Part shown: in pieces, positions 33,454 through 41,865 of the stretch
How the letters are laid out: the number at the start of each line of letters is the position of its first letter
How positions within the stretch are numbered: position 1 is the stretch's first letter
Assembly: GCF_015477765.1 (NCBI RefSeq)
Contig: NZ_JADLQQ010000013.1
Coordinates: 62,001-126,000 of the forward strand
Length of the DNA stretch: 64,000 nucleotides
Source of the DNA: Nocardia transvalensis
GTDB lineage: Bacteria; Actinomycetota; Actinomycetes; Mycobacteriales; Mycobacteriaceae
Reading direction: 5' to 3'
Translations under genes and position numbers: made by a program
The notes under the pieces: generated by a model
What the model saw: only the letters and a program-made list of their open reading frames with translations
What the model was told of the DNA's origin: nothing
The model's database searches: none

Positions 33454-34560
33454 TCAGAGGTCGAGAACGAGATTCTCCCGTGCTCGCGACACGCACGGCA
33501 GAAAGAGCCCGGCCTCGATCTCCTCCGGGCTCAGGGCCGGCGATCGGTGATCGGGCTCGCCATCGAGGATCCGCACCATGCACGAGCGGCAGAACCCTTG
33601 CCGACAAGAAAATGTGGCGTCGGGTCGCACCGTGAGGATGGCGTCGAGCGCCGTCTGGTCCGCCGCGACCGTCACCGTCTCACCCGTTGTGCCGAAACGG
33701 AGTTCGAATTCGGTTCCATCCACCACCGGCGCGGGCGTGAAACGTTCGGCATGGAATTCCACGTCGGGATATTCGGCCAGTGCTCGGCGCACGGCGTCGA
33801 GCATCGGTGCCGGACCGCAGGCGTATACCGCCGCATTTGTCTCGGGAAGATCTCCCAGCAGCTGGTCGAGTGTGGCAGGACCGTCGGTGGCGTCGATATG
33901 GGTTTGCACGCGATCGCCGTAGAGCGTGAGTTCGTCGAGGAAAGCCAAGGATTCGCGGGTGCGGCCACAGTAGATCAATGACCACGGCATCCCGGCGGCC
34001 TCGAGCATGCGCATCATCGGCAGGATCGGTGTGATGCCGATACCACCCGCAATCAGGCGAACGCGAATGAGCCGCTGGTTGAAGCCGCCGATCGCGAGCG
34101 GAAATGCGTTGCGCGGCGCTCCGATCCATACCCGTGTCCGGGGCACCAGACTGTTGTGGACCTCGGCGGAACCGCCCCGGCCGTCGGGTATCAGGCGCAC
34201 GGCGATGCGGTAGTGGGATCGGTCGTGCGGATCGCCGCACAGGGAGTACTGACGCAGTGCGCCCGACGGCAGCCGGACATCGACATGCGCACCGGCGAAC
34301 CACTCGGGTAGCGGGCGTTCGTCGGGTGCGACGAGCGTCAATGCAACAACGCTGTGGTCCTCGGAAACACCGGCGCGCCTGGCGATGTCGACTTCGAAGA
34401 ACCCCCCGCGCTCGCTGGTGTCGTGTACGGGTAGCTGGGTGAACTTCTCGGCCCACATCCAGGCGTTCAGGCCCGCGTTCATCATGCGCATGAGCGGGTC
34501 GCGGCGGAATCGGCCGCGCAGATGCCGAGGTAGTTCACCACGCGTAATGCCGGTCGACAC
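33454..34560 (-). CDS. Ferredoxin-type oxidoreductase (PDR/VanB family)
   Basis: A 368-residue reductase. The flavin domain has QYSLCGDP, the NAD domain has IAGGIGITPILPMMRML and YACGPAPMLDAVRR, and the C-terminal 2Fe-2S domain has SCRQGFCRSC with the fourth Cys in FLPCVSRA. An N-terminal 50-residue helical extension precedes the core. It would feed electrons to an oxygenase; the partner may be the PF10118 protein encoded one base upstream in the same operon. GTG start at 34560. Confidence 0.87.
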   Translation of the reverse strand: MSTGITRGELPRHLRGRFRRDPLMRMMNAGLNAWMWAEKFTQLPVHDTSERGGFFEVDIARRAGVSEDHSVVALTLVAPDERPLPEWFAGAHVDVRLPSGALRQYSLCGDPHDRSHYRIAVRLIPDGRGGSAEVHNSLVPRTRVWIGAPRNAFPLAIGGFNQRLIRVRLIAGGIGITPILPMMRMLEAAGMPWSLIYCGRTRESLAFLDELTLYGDRVQTHIDATDGPATLDQLLGDLPETNAAVYACGPAPMLDAVRRALAEYPDVEFHAERFTPAPVVDGTEFELRFGTTGETVTVAADQTALDAILTVRPDATFSCRQGFCRSCMVRILDGEPDHRSPALSPEEIEAGLFLPCVSRARENLVLDL

Positions 34561-34561
34561 C

Positions 34562-35467
34562 CTATGCCGCCTTTCCGCGGGCCTCGACCTTGGCGAGGTG
34601 CCCTAATGCTTGAGCCATCGATCCCGTGGATTCGGGCGAATAGCCGGGCCGCAGGTAGTCGAATACCGAGCCGAGCACCGTCGGGACCGTGGGCAGTACG
34701 CCACGACGCCCGGCCTGCACAACCTGCCACAAAGCCCGCAGCCGCGAGGAGCCGAGGTTCGGATCATTGCTGATCAGATACCAGATGAAGCGACACGAGA
34801 TCCAGATGGTGAACGGCAGCACCACCACCATCGTGCGCAATCGGCGCGAGTAGCGCGGATCGAAATACTCGGCCACCTCGTGGGCAACGGTGCGGTGCTC
34901 CATCTCCTCCGCGCCGTGCCAGCGGAACAGCGCTGTCATGGCGGGATCGGCCCCGGCCTCGTCCCATGCACAATTCAGCACGAAGTGGCCGAGAAATGCG
35001 GTGAAGTTCTCGAGCGCCGCGGTGATCGCCAAACGGGTGATCAGGTACTGCCGGTTGCGTTTGGCATCGCCGAAATCGCGCGGGCCCAGCAGCCGCCCCA
35101 GCAGAAATCGGGCCTGGCACAGCGGCGGTTCCGGATCGATCCCGTTGCGCAGGAAAAAGTCGTCGAGCGAGGAATCGTGGGTATCGGCGTGCACGGTTTC
35201 CTGGCCGATGAAGCCGAGTACATCCTCGCGCAGTCGCCGATCCCGGATCTCGGGCAGCGCCTCCTTGAAGGCCGCGATGAAGAACCGCTCCACTTCCGGA
35301 AAGAGCAGATGATAAGCGCTGATCGTATGGGAGGCGACCGGATACCCCGGAATCCAATGCAGCGGAGTCTCACTCAGATCGAAGGACACCTCGCGGGCCT
35401 TCAACCGCAGCGGACCGACCTCGACGCTGTCCAGAGGTGGTTTCGGTCGGCGGGCAAGCAATTTCAT
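34562..35467 (-). CDS. Predicted metal-dependent hydrolase (PF10118/COG3687 family)
   Basis: A 301-residue protein of the YbhB-unrelated Metal_hydrol family. It has conserved Glu/His pairs such as GQETVHADTH, ENFTAFLGHF and EEMEHRTVAHEV, spaced like a ferritin-type di-metal helical bundle, plus a hydrophobic hairpin near residue 225-245. Although named hydrolase in databases, the E...ExxH spacing looks like a di-iron oxygenase, which would explain the reductase next to it. ATG overlaps the upstream TGA; GGGGAG precedes it. The function is unproven. Confidence 0.8.
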   Translation of the reverse strand: MKLLARRPKPPLDSVEVGPLRLKAREVSFDLSETPLHWIPGYPVASHTISAYHLLFPEVERFFIAAFKEALPEIRDRRLREDVLGFIGQETVHADTHDSSLDDFFLRNGIDPEPPLCQARFLLGRLLGPRDFGDAKRNRQYLITRLAITAALENFTAFLGHFVLNCAWDEAGADPAMTALFRWHGAEEMEHRTVAHEVAEYFDPRYSRRLRTMVVVLPFTIWISCRFIWYLISNDPNLGSSRLRALWQVVQAGRRGVLPTVPTVLGSVFDYLRPGYSPESTGSMAQALGHLAKVEARGKAA

Positions 35468-36396
35468 ACTTTCTCCCCTGAGCGGATGAATTCGAGGATG
35501 CGGCGTGCGATCACGTCGGGCCGGTCGAGATGCGCGAAATGGCCCGCCCGTTCCACGACGATGCGCGCACTTCCGGGCGGCAGGAAGTCGAGGGCCTGTG
35601 CACCGGTGCGTTCGAGCCCGCAGGTATCGTCGCGCCCCTGCAGATACAGCGTCGGATTCCGCATGGCGCGCAGGGCGAGTCGCTGACGTCCCCGAAAGCC
35701 GCGCGCGCGGCGGTACCAGGGATTCCACACCGCCCGGTAGTAGCTGTAGGCGGCACGTCGGCGGTCGCATGTCGCCAATGCCGCCACACCACGCCGACGG
35801 TAGGCGTCGACTCCGCCTTCCGGCGCCCACAGCTGCCACAGCAGCCGCGGCAGCGCGGCACCGATCCGCTCCGGCAGCCACGGTATCGAGACGACAGCCA
35901 TGTACCAGCTTCGCGGTAGTTGCCGTGCCAGTGCGGTCACCCGCGGGCGTAGGGGCCCCCGGCGCGTGAACAATCCGACGACCGCCGCCAGAGGGGGGAT
36001 GGCGATCAGCACGGTACGTGCGAACAATTCGGGGTGGCAGCTGGAGGTGGCGCTGACGATCGCCCCACCCCAGTCGTGCCCGACCAGCACCGTGCGGTTG
36101 TCCGCTCCGACCGCCCGATAAACGTCCAGCACATCCCCGACGAGCGAGGCGAACGAGTAGTCGTCGTCGCGAGCCAGGGAGCTCGGGGCGTACCCGCGCA
36201 GGAACGGCGCGACCACGAATCGCCCTTCGGCCGCGAGAACCGGGGCCAACGCCTCCCAGGTCCAGGCCGAGTCGGGGAATCCATGTAACGCAATCAGGAT
36301 GGGATCACGCGGATCACCCCAGGTCAGTGCGGTGACATCGACCGAGTCGAAGGAGAAGTGCGCCACCCTGGGCGAGTGCGCGATCGTTTGCCTCAC
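35464..36396 (-). CDS. Alpha/beta-hydrolase (epoxide-hydrolase-like)
   Basis: A protein of about 310 residues. HGFPDSAWTW is the oxyanion loop, GHDWGGAI holds the nucleophile Asp of epoxide hydrolases/haloalkane dehalogenases, and the C-terminal AGHFAHLDRPD holds the His. The nucleophile Asp rather than Ser is clear. I place the start at the GTG at 36396, after an AGGGAG site; a GTG at 36429 gives 11 more residues. First gene of the reductase operon, with a TTGACA-like box and palindrome at 36452-36476. Confidence 0.82.
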   Translation of the reverse strand: MRQTIAHSPRVAHFSFDSVDVTALTWGDPRDPILIALHGFPDSAWTWEALAPVLAAEGRFVVAPFLRGYAPSSLARDDDYSFASLVGDVLDVYRAVGADNRTVLVGHDWGGAIVSATSSCHPELFARTVLIAIPPLAAVVGLFTRRGPLRPRVTALARQLPRSWYMAVVSIPWLPERIGAALPRLLWQLWAPEGGVDAYRRRGVAALATCDRRRAAYSYYRAVWNPWYRRARGFRGRQRLALRAMRNPTLYLQGRDDTCGLERTGAQALDFLPPGSARIVVERAGHFAHLDRPDVIARRILEFIRSGEKV

Positions 36397-36451
36397 CGCT
36401 GCGCGCTCCCTTCGTCGAGCACCCGGCACCGCGCCGGACAGACAGTATCGT

Positions 36452-36468
36452 TTACGAATATGTCGTAA
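36452..36468. promoter_or_regulatory. TTACGA-N5-TCGTAA operator in the hydrolase/amidohydrolase divergent region
   Basis: A perfect 6-bp inverted repeat with a 5-base spacer. On the reverse strand it lies directly after TTGACA (36471-36476) and before AACGAT, so it would sit between -35 and -10 of the hydrolase operon promoter. It is a likely site for the TetR regulator encoded at 38346-38933. Confidence 0.55.
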
Positions 36469-36578
36469 TTGTCAATGCATGGTACTGGAGGTATCGTTAA
36501 TCTCCGCCGGGGGCATCCCTACCGCCGGCCAGGCCACAGCGCGCGGGGGCACGCGCGGAATCTGAGAGGAGGCCGGTG

Positions 36579-38333
36579 ATGGGCCGGTATGACTTGCTCG
36601 TGCGGGACGGGATCTGGTTCGACGGGTCCGGAGCCGCACCTCGAGTGAGCGATATCGCCGTCCGCGACGGCGTGGTGGTGGACATCAACCCGGCCGGTCT
36701 CGATCCCGCCGACGCGGACGAGGTGATCGATGCGGCGGGCAAATGGGTGATGCCCGGATTCGTCGATATCCACACCCACTACGACGTCGAAATGCTGATC
36801 TCACCCGCCCTCGGTGAGTCGGTCCGGCACGGTGTCACCACGGTGGTCATCGGGAACTGTTCGCTCACAACGATTCTGGCGTCGAATACCGAATGCGCCG
36901 ACATCTTCAGCCGGGTGGAGGCCGTGCCGCGCGAGGCCGTGATCCGGGTGCTGGACGAGTTCCGCACCTGGGCCAACCCCATCGAGTACGTGAAGGCGGT
37001 CGACGAACTGAAGCTCGGCCCGAATATCGCCTCATTTCTCGGACTTTCGGATATGCGCGTGCACGTGATGGGTATGAATCGTGCGGTGGACGAGCACGTC
37101 CGTCCCACGCCGGACGAGCTCGACCGCATGTGCACTCTGCTGTCGGAGGCGCTGGACGCGGGCTTTCTCGGGCTCTCGTCCACCACCAACTGGATTGACA
37201 AGCTCGACGGTGACCGCTACCGCTCCCGCTCTCTGCCGTCGACCTTCGTGCGCCGCAAGGAGTTTCGCGCCCTCAACCGCGTGCTGCGGGAACGTGATCG
37301 CATTCTGCAGAGCACCCCGCGCATCGGATTCAATGTCAATATCGGCCAGTTCTTCCTCGCCTCGGCGGGGCGGTTCGGGCGCAGACGGCTCAAGGTGTCG
37401 CTGTTGGCGGCGGCCGATTCGAAGGCGTATCCGCCACTGATCTACTTCATGCTCTACGGCGCGCCGGTTCTCAACAAGCTGCTGAAGGGGCGGTTCCGCT
37501 GGCAGCATCTGCCGGTGCCGTTCACCGTCTACGCCGACGGTATCGACCTGGTGGTCTTCGAGGAATTCGGTTCCGGTGCGGCGGCTCTGGATATCAAGGA
37601 CCAGCTCGAGCGCAATGAACTGCTCCGGTCCGAGGAGTATCGGCGCTGGTTCCGGCGCGACTACGAGAACAAGCTCTCACCCAAGATCTGGCATCGCGAC
37701 CTGTTCGACGCGGTCGTGGTCGAATGCCCCGACCACACGCTCATCGCCAAGAGCTTCGGAGAGATCGCCCGCGAGCGTGGCATCCATCCCGTCGACGCGT
37801 TTCTGGACCTGGTGGTGGATTACGGCCGAAATATCCGCTGGCGCACCACGATCGCCAACGACCGGCCGAAGTATCTCGACAAGCTCGCCGCCAACGCTTA
37901 TGTGCACATGGGTTTCGGTGATGCCGGTGCGCATCTGCGCAATATGGCGTTCTACAACTACCACTTGCGGCTGCTCGAGCGCGTGAAATCCGCCCAGCAC
38001 AAGCGCAAGCCGTTCCTGTCCGTCGAGCATGCCGTGCACCGGCTCACCGGGGAACTCGCGCAGTGGTTCGGCATAGATGCGGGATTCCTGCGGGTGGGGG
38101 ACCGTGCTGATATCGCCGTCATCGACCCCGATCGGCTGGACCGGAAGGTGCACGGACTCTCCGAGCAGGAGATGCCCGAATACGGTGGCCTGCGCCGCAT
38201 GGTCAACCGTGACACCGGGGCCGTCAGCGCCACCATAGTTGCGGGTCGCGTGGTCTATCGTGACGGGGCTCTGGCACGAGGGCTCGGAACCGACTGGGGC
38301 GTGGGGCGTTTCCTGCCTGCCGGTATTCGCTGA
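36579..38333 (+). CDS. Amidohydrolase, N-acyl-D-amino-acid deacylase family
   Basis: A 584-residue enzyme. The beta-sandwich flanks a metal TIM barrel with VDIHTHYDVEM (HxH), a conserved GNCS segment, a central insertion (residues 240-330), and GFGDAGAHLRNM for the catalytic Asp. The C-terminus (ADIAVIDPDRLD) completes the composite domain. D-aminoacylases of this family cleave N-acyl-D-amino acids, but many actinobacterial members act on other amides. The ATG at 36579 has GGAGG 6 bases upstream. It diverges from the epoxide-hydrolase operon and converges on a TetR gene. Confidence 0.85.
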   Translation: MGRYDLLVRDGIWFDGSGAAPRVSDIAVRDGVVVDINPAGLDPADADEVIDAAGKWVMPGFVDIHTHYDVEMLISPALGESVRHGVTTVVIGNCSLTTILASNTECADIFSRVEAVPREAVIRVLDEFRTWANPIEYVKAVDELKLGPNIASFLGLSDMRVHVMGMNRAVDEHVRPTPDELDRMCTLLSEALDAGFLGLSSTTNWIDKLDGDRYRSRSLPSTFVRRKEFRALNRVLRERDRILQSTPRIGFNVNIGQFFLASAGRFGRRRLKVSLLAAADSKAYPPLIYFMLYGAPVLNKLLKGRFRWQHLPVPFTVYADGIDLVVFEEFGSGAAALDIKDQLERNELLRSEEYRRWFRRDYENKLSPKIWHRDLFDAVVVECPDHTLIAKSFGEIARERGIHPVDAFLDLVVDYGRNIRWRTTIANDRPKYLDKLAANAYVHMGFGDAGAHLRNMAFYNYHLRLLERVKSAQHKRKPFLSVEHAVHRLTGELAQWFGIDAGFLRVGDRADIAVIDPDRLDRKVHGLSEQEMPEYGGLRRMVNRDTGAVSATIVAGRVVYRDGALARGLGTDWGVGRFLPAGIR

Positions 38334-38345
38334 GCCGGTTGTCGT

Positions 38346-38933
38346 TCACGCCACCGTCGGCGGCTCGATGATCGCGAACAGAGCGTCGACGTGAGCGCGG
38401 ATGGCTTCGGGGCGGGTCAGTTCGGCGTACGGGCTCGGTGTCGTCAGCAGCGACAGGCTGATCCGAACGCCCCACTCGATGACCATATGCAGCGGCACCC
38501 GCGGTTCGCCCATCTCCGGGTGCAACCGCATCAGCATCGGTTCCGCCACCGAACTGCCCAGAGCCAGAAGCGGTGCCAAATCGACCGTCAGACCCCGCGC
38601 GACCACCTCGGGTGCGGCGTCGAGCATCACCTTGAACAAGGCATTGTCGCGTAGGTAGACCACCGTGAACACGATCAGTTCTCGAAAATGCTCGCGCAGC
38701 GGTAGCCGCCGCGCGAAGACCGGTTCGAGTGCCGCGATATAGCGCATCGCCTCCCGCAGCATCAGGGCGCGCCGAATCTCTTCCTGATCACCGACGTACT
38801 TGTACACAGTGGGTCGGGACACCCCGGCCCGCTCGGCAATCAAGGTGTGCATCCGCTCCGACAGCGGCGCCTCGAGATAACACTCGTAGGCCGCGTCGAG
38901 GATCCGCTCACGGAACTGCTCTGCGGTCGTCAT
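38346..38933 (-). CDS. TetR-family regulator
   Basis: A 195-residue protein with the HTH LIAERAGVSRPTVYKYVGDQ at residues 31-50 and an all-helical ligand domain. It ends 12 bases from the stop of the amidohydrolase gene. The start codon lies inside a GTCGT/ACGAC inverted repeat, compatible with autoregulation. It probably also controls the 33.4-38.3 kb cluster through the TTACGA-N5-TCGTAA site. Confidence 0.85.
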   Translation of the reverse strand: MTTAEQFRERILDAAYECYLEAPLSERMHTLIAERAGVSRPTVYKYVGDQEEIRRALMLREAMRYIAALEPVFARRLPLREHFRELIVFTVVYLRDNALFKVMLDAAPEVVARGLTVDLAPLLALGSSVAEPMLMRLHPEMGEPRVPLHMVIEWGVRISLSLLTTPSPYAELTRPEAIRAHVDALFAIIEPPTVA

Positions 38934-39005
38934 AACGACAGGACATCCTCTGGTCGAGTGTGATCAATTCCCCTATCGTCGCAAACCGCTGTGTGGCCGG
39001 ACCGG

Positions 39006-39674
39006 TCAGACCAATCCGTGCTCGTAGGCGAAGACCACGATCTGTACTCGGTCGCGGAGGCCCAGTTTTCGCAGGATCGCGCCGACGTGGGTCTTCACGG
39101 TGGACTCACCGGCGAAGAGGAGTTCGGCGATCTCGAGGTTGGAGTTCCCCTTGGCGACGGCGGTGAATACCTCCCTTTCCCTGTCGGTCAGGCTCGCGTA
39201 TGCCGCCGGTACGGGGGCGCGGGAGCGGAAGTGGCCGTCGAGCAGGGTGGTGAGGTCGTGTGGCGCGAGGACGGCATTGCCGGCGCAGACGGTGCGGATG
39301 GCGTCGCACAGCATCGCGGGTGTGGTGTCCTTGAGCAGGAACCCGCTGGCGCCGTGGCGAATTGCGGTCGCGGCTCGGTCATCGAGGTTGAAGGTGGTCA
39401 GGACCAGTACTCGCAGCGGCTTGGTACGCCGGGCGGCGCGTTCCGGGGAGAACAGCTGCCGGGTCGCCTCGACACCGTCCATCTCGGGCATCCGGATGTC
39501 CATCAGCACGACGTCCGGCTCGAGTTCGTCGACGCGGTCGAGCGCCTCGAACCCGTCGGACGCGTGCCCGACGACTCGCATCCCTTGCTGGGCGTCGATG
39601 ATCACGGTGACGCCGGTACGGAACAGCTCCTGGTCGTCGACCAGGAGCACCCGGATATCATCGGCGTCGCTCAC
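39006..39674 (-). CDS. NarL/LuxR-family response regulator
   Basis: A 222-residue regulator. The receiver domain has LVDD at residues 11-14, the phospho-acceptor Asp in VVLMDIRMPEMDG and the conserved Lys in GFLLKDT. The C-terminal LuxR HTH is LTDREREVFTAVAKGNSN to VKTHVGAILRKL. The GTG overlaps the kinase stop (GTGA). It pairs with that kinase. Confidence 0.93.
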   Translation of the reverse strand: MSDADDIRVLLVDDQELFRTGVTVIIDAQQGMRVVGHASDGFEALDRVDELEPDVVLMDIRMPEMDGVEATRQLFSPERAARRTKPLRVLVLTTFNLDDRAATAIRHGASGFLLKDTTPAMLCDAIRTVCAGNAVLAPHDLTTLLDGHFRSRAPVPAAYASLTDREREVFTAVAKGNSNLEIAELLFAGESTVKTHVGAILRKLGLRDRVQIVVFAYEHGLV

Positions 39675-40837
39675 GGGGCGAGCCTACGGACGGGGACCCA
39701 GGCGGTCACGGTGAAGATATCCGTGCACCCGGCCTTCTCGGGATGCCGGCGCTGAACGTCGAGTCGACCGCCGACCGACTCCAGCCGCCGCCGCATCCCG
39801 TCGAGTCCGCGACCGTCATGGCCGCTGTCCGTTGGGTTCTCGGGCGCGATGGCGTTGGCGGTCTCGATCCGCAGTTCGTCGGCCCAGCGCAGATCGACAG
39901 CGACCGGGATGGTCCTGGTCCCGTGCCGGATCGCGTTGGTGAGCATCTCCTGCAGCACCCGGTAGGCGACCGTGGCCAGTTCGGGCGCCAGCGTCCGGGC
40001 GGTCCCGATCTCCTGGAAGGTGAGCTCGTGGCCGCTCGCGCGTATCCCTTCGACCAGGTCGTGCAGCTCGCCCGGGCCGGTCTCGGACGGCGTGCTCGAG
40101 GCAAGGACCTGGCGGACGTCCCGGAGGGAGGCGCGGGCCAACTTCGCGATATCGGCCATCGAGCGCCGCACCGCAGCGCTGTCCGCGTCGTCGATGAACT
40201 GGGCGGACTCGGCCTGCGCAAGGATTACGGCAAGCGAATGCCCGACCACGTCGTGGACGTCCCGAGCGAGCTGTGCCTGCTCCTCGCGCAGCCGCGCGAT
40301 CTCCTTGGCCTGTTCACTCTCGCGGTGCGCCCGCGCGGCGTCCTCCTCGGCGGCGCGCTGGGAAGCCAGGGAATGAGCCGCACGGTCGGAGAGGCGCCGC
40401 AGCGCCAGCCCCGCCAGCCAGCAGACACCGAAGAGAGCGGCCACGAGGAACGCGGCGTACGCCCCCGAACCCACCCCCGCCAGCACACCGGCCACCGGGA
40501 CCGCCAGGGCACCTGCCACCATGGTCGCGGTACCGCCCCAGCGGGCGGTACCGAACACCACCACGGCCGATGCCGTCTGGACCACCAGCGTCGGCGCACC
40601 CGTCACGGTCTGGAATCCGAAGATCAGCCAGACCAGGGCCACGGCCACGCCCGGCCATCGCCGAGCGAGGCCGACCGCCACAGCCGTGGCAACGACGACG
40701 GGAACAAGCGTGCCCCGGTTGGGGAACACGTTGTAGTGGACGCTGACCAGGGCCTCGACGGTCCCGGCGATCAGCATCACCAGTGCAGCGACACCGTCGA
40801 GGATCCATCGACGCCGGTCGACCCGGATGGCACTCAC
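39671..40837 (-). CDS. Two-component sensor histidine kinase (HisKA_3 type)
   Basis: A 388-residue membrane kinase. Five or six hydrophobic segments occupy residues 10-150, then a coiled coil, the H-box ARDVHDVVGHSLAVI and a GHKL domain (LQEMLTNAIRHGTRT N-box, GHDGRGLDGMRRRL G-box). The short loops suggest sensing within the membrane. AGGAGG precedes the GTG. Cognate regulator overlaps downstream; a 74-codon membrane protein gene lies 36 bases upstream. Confidence 0.93.
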   Translation of the reverse strand: MSAIRVDRRRWILDGVAALVMLIAGTVEALVSVHYNVFPNRGTLVPVVVATAVAVGLARRWPGVAVALVWLIFGFQTVTGAPTLVVQTASAVVVFGTARWGGTATMVAGALAVPVAGVLAGVGSGAYAAFLVAALFGVCWLAGLALRRLSDRAAHSLASQRAAEEDAARAHRESEQAKEIARLREEQAQLARDVHDVVGHSLAVILAQAESAQFIDDADSAAVRRSMADIAKLARASLRDVRQVLASSTPSETGPGELHDLVEGIRASGHELTFQEIGTARTLAPELATVAYRVLQEMLTNAIRHGTRTIPVAVDLRWADELRIETANAIAPENPTDSGHDGRGLDGMRRRLESVGGRLDVQRRHPEKAGCTDIFTVTAWVPVRRLAP

Positions 40838-40873
40838 CTGACCTCCTGATTGGACGGGACGTCCGGAGGCAGA

Positions 40874-41098
40874 TCAGTGATCGTGGTCGATGCCTCGTGA
40901 GGCCGACTTCGTGACACCGAACCGGACGAGAGCGCCGGCCATCGCGATGGCCCCACCGAAAAGCAATCCGATCAGCCCCAGCATGCCGGCGACCTGACCG
41001 GACTCACCCGCAGCCGAGTCGGCGGTGAAGGCCCCGATCAGCAACAGCACCGACACCGCGACGGCGAGTCCGCTCACAGCCCAGACAGCACGGAACAT
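40874..41098 (-). CDS. Small two-helix membrane protein (about 74 residues)
   Basis: MFRAVWAVSGLAVAVSVLLL begins one membrane helix; a second covers MLGLIGLLFGGAIAMAGAL, and the tail ends in DHDH. AAGGAG lies 9 bases before the ATG at 41098; ATGs at 41119 and 41134 are weaker options. It is probably co-transcribed with the two-component system, so it may be an accessory sensor or a target. The family is not recognised. Confidence 0.65.
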   Translation of the reverse strand: MFRAVWAVSGLAVAVSVLLLIGAFTADSAAGESGQVAGMLGLIGLLFGGAIAMAGALVRFGVTKSASRGIDHDH

Positions 41099-41231
41099 AA
41101 TTGTCTTCTCCTTCGACATTCCGACAACGGTCATGTCCTACTGTCCGTCCCGGACCGATGCAGACGCCTCCACCCCAGGTACCGACCGGCCAGCCGGAGG
41201 TACCGAATGCCCAGACTATGGGTTGGGCCGG

Positions 41232-41699
41232 TTACCGCTGGTAGTCGGGAATGACGAACTCTACGGGCGCAAACTCGGGGGCATGGGCTCCGTTGACCGA
41301 GAACGTCCCAGTGATGCGGCCGGGGCCAGGAATGAAGGCCGGGTGGAAGTAGGCGGAGTCCGCCACGTCACCCACACCTTCCAGGTGGCGGAATTCGGTC
41401 CCGCTCTGGCCCGTGTCGAGGTTGCGCCAGTCGAAGCCGATGTAGACGCGGCACTGGGGCATGCCGACCAGAAAGCCCTTGACATCGAATCTGACTGCGC
41501 CGGGATAGATGTTCGGCTCGTTTCCTTCCCAGTGGACGTCGGGGCTCACGGTGCCGACGCAGGGTCCTTGGGTCAGGGCGTAGGTCGTCTGGGGGCCGGT
41601 CCCGCTGTCGGCCAGGGCGGAAGGAGACACTGTTGCCGCCACAACAGCAGTCGCCGCTGCCCCAACGGCCACAGTCGACGCTCTGCGCATTGGTTTCAT
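41232..41699 (-). CDS. Small secreted protein (155 residues)
   Basis: A strong GGAGGAG site precedes the ATG. A Sec signal peptide (residues 1-31, cleavage after SALA-D) is followed by about 124 residues with two Cys (PCVGTV, PQCRVY) that may form a disulfide and a beta-rich pattern. I do not recognise the family. The 166 bases upstream carry no clear operator. Confidence 0.75.
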   Translation of the reverse strand: MKPMRRASTVAVGAAATAVVAATVSPSALADSGTGPQTTYALTQGPCVGTVSPDVHWEGNEPNIYPGAVRFDVKGFLVGMPQCRVYIGFDWRNLDTGQSGTEFRHLEGVGDVADSAYFHPAFIPGPGRITGTFSVNGAHAPEFAPVEFVIPDYQR

Positions 41700-41865
41700 C
41701 TCAACTCCTCCATTTCAACGCCTTCGCGAACCCGTCGCACATACCTATCGCAGGCCTTCCCCCTCCGAGTCAGCATATGCACAGCAATTGAGCTGTGGGA
41801 GCAGGAGCACAGCCGGCAAATGCGCCGACCTCGCCCGCGCAGCGGACACTCGAGTCGCTGCGCAG

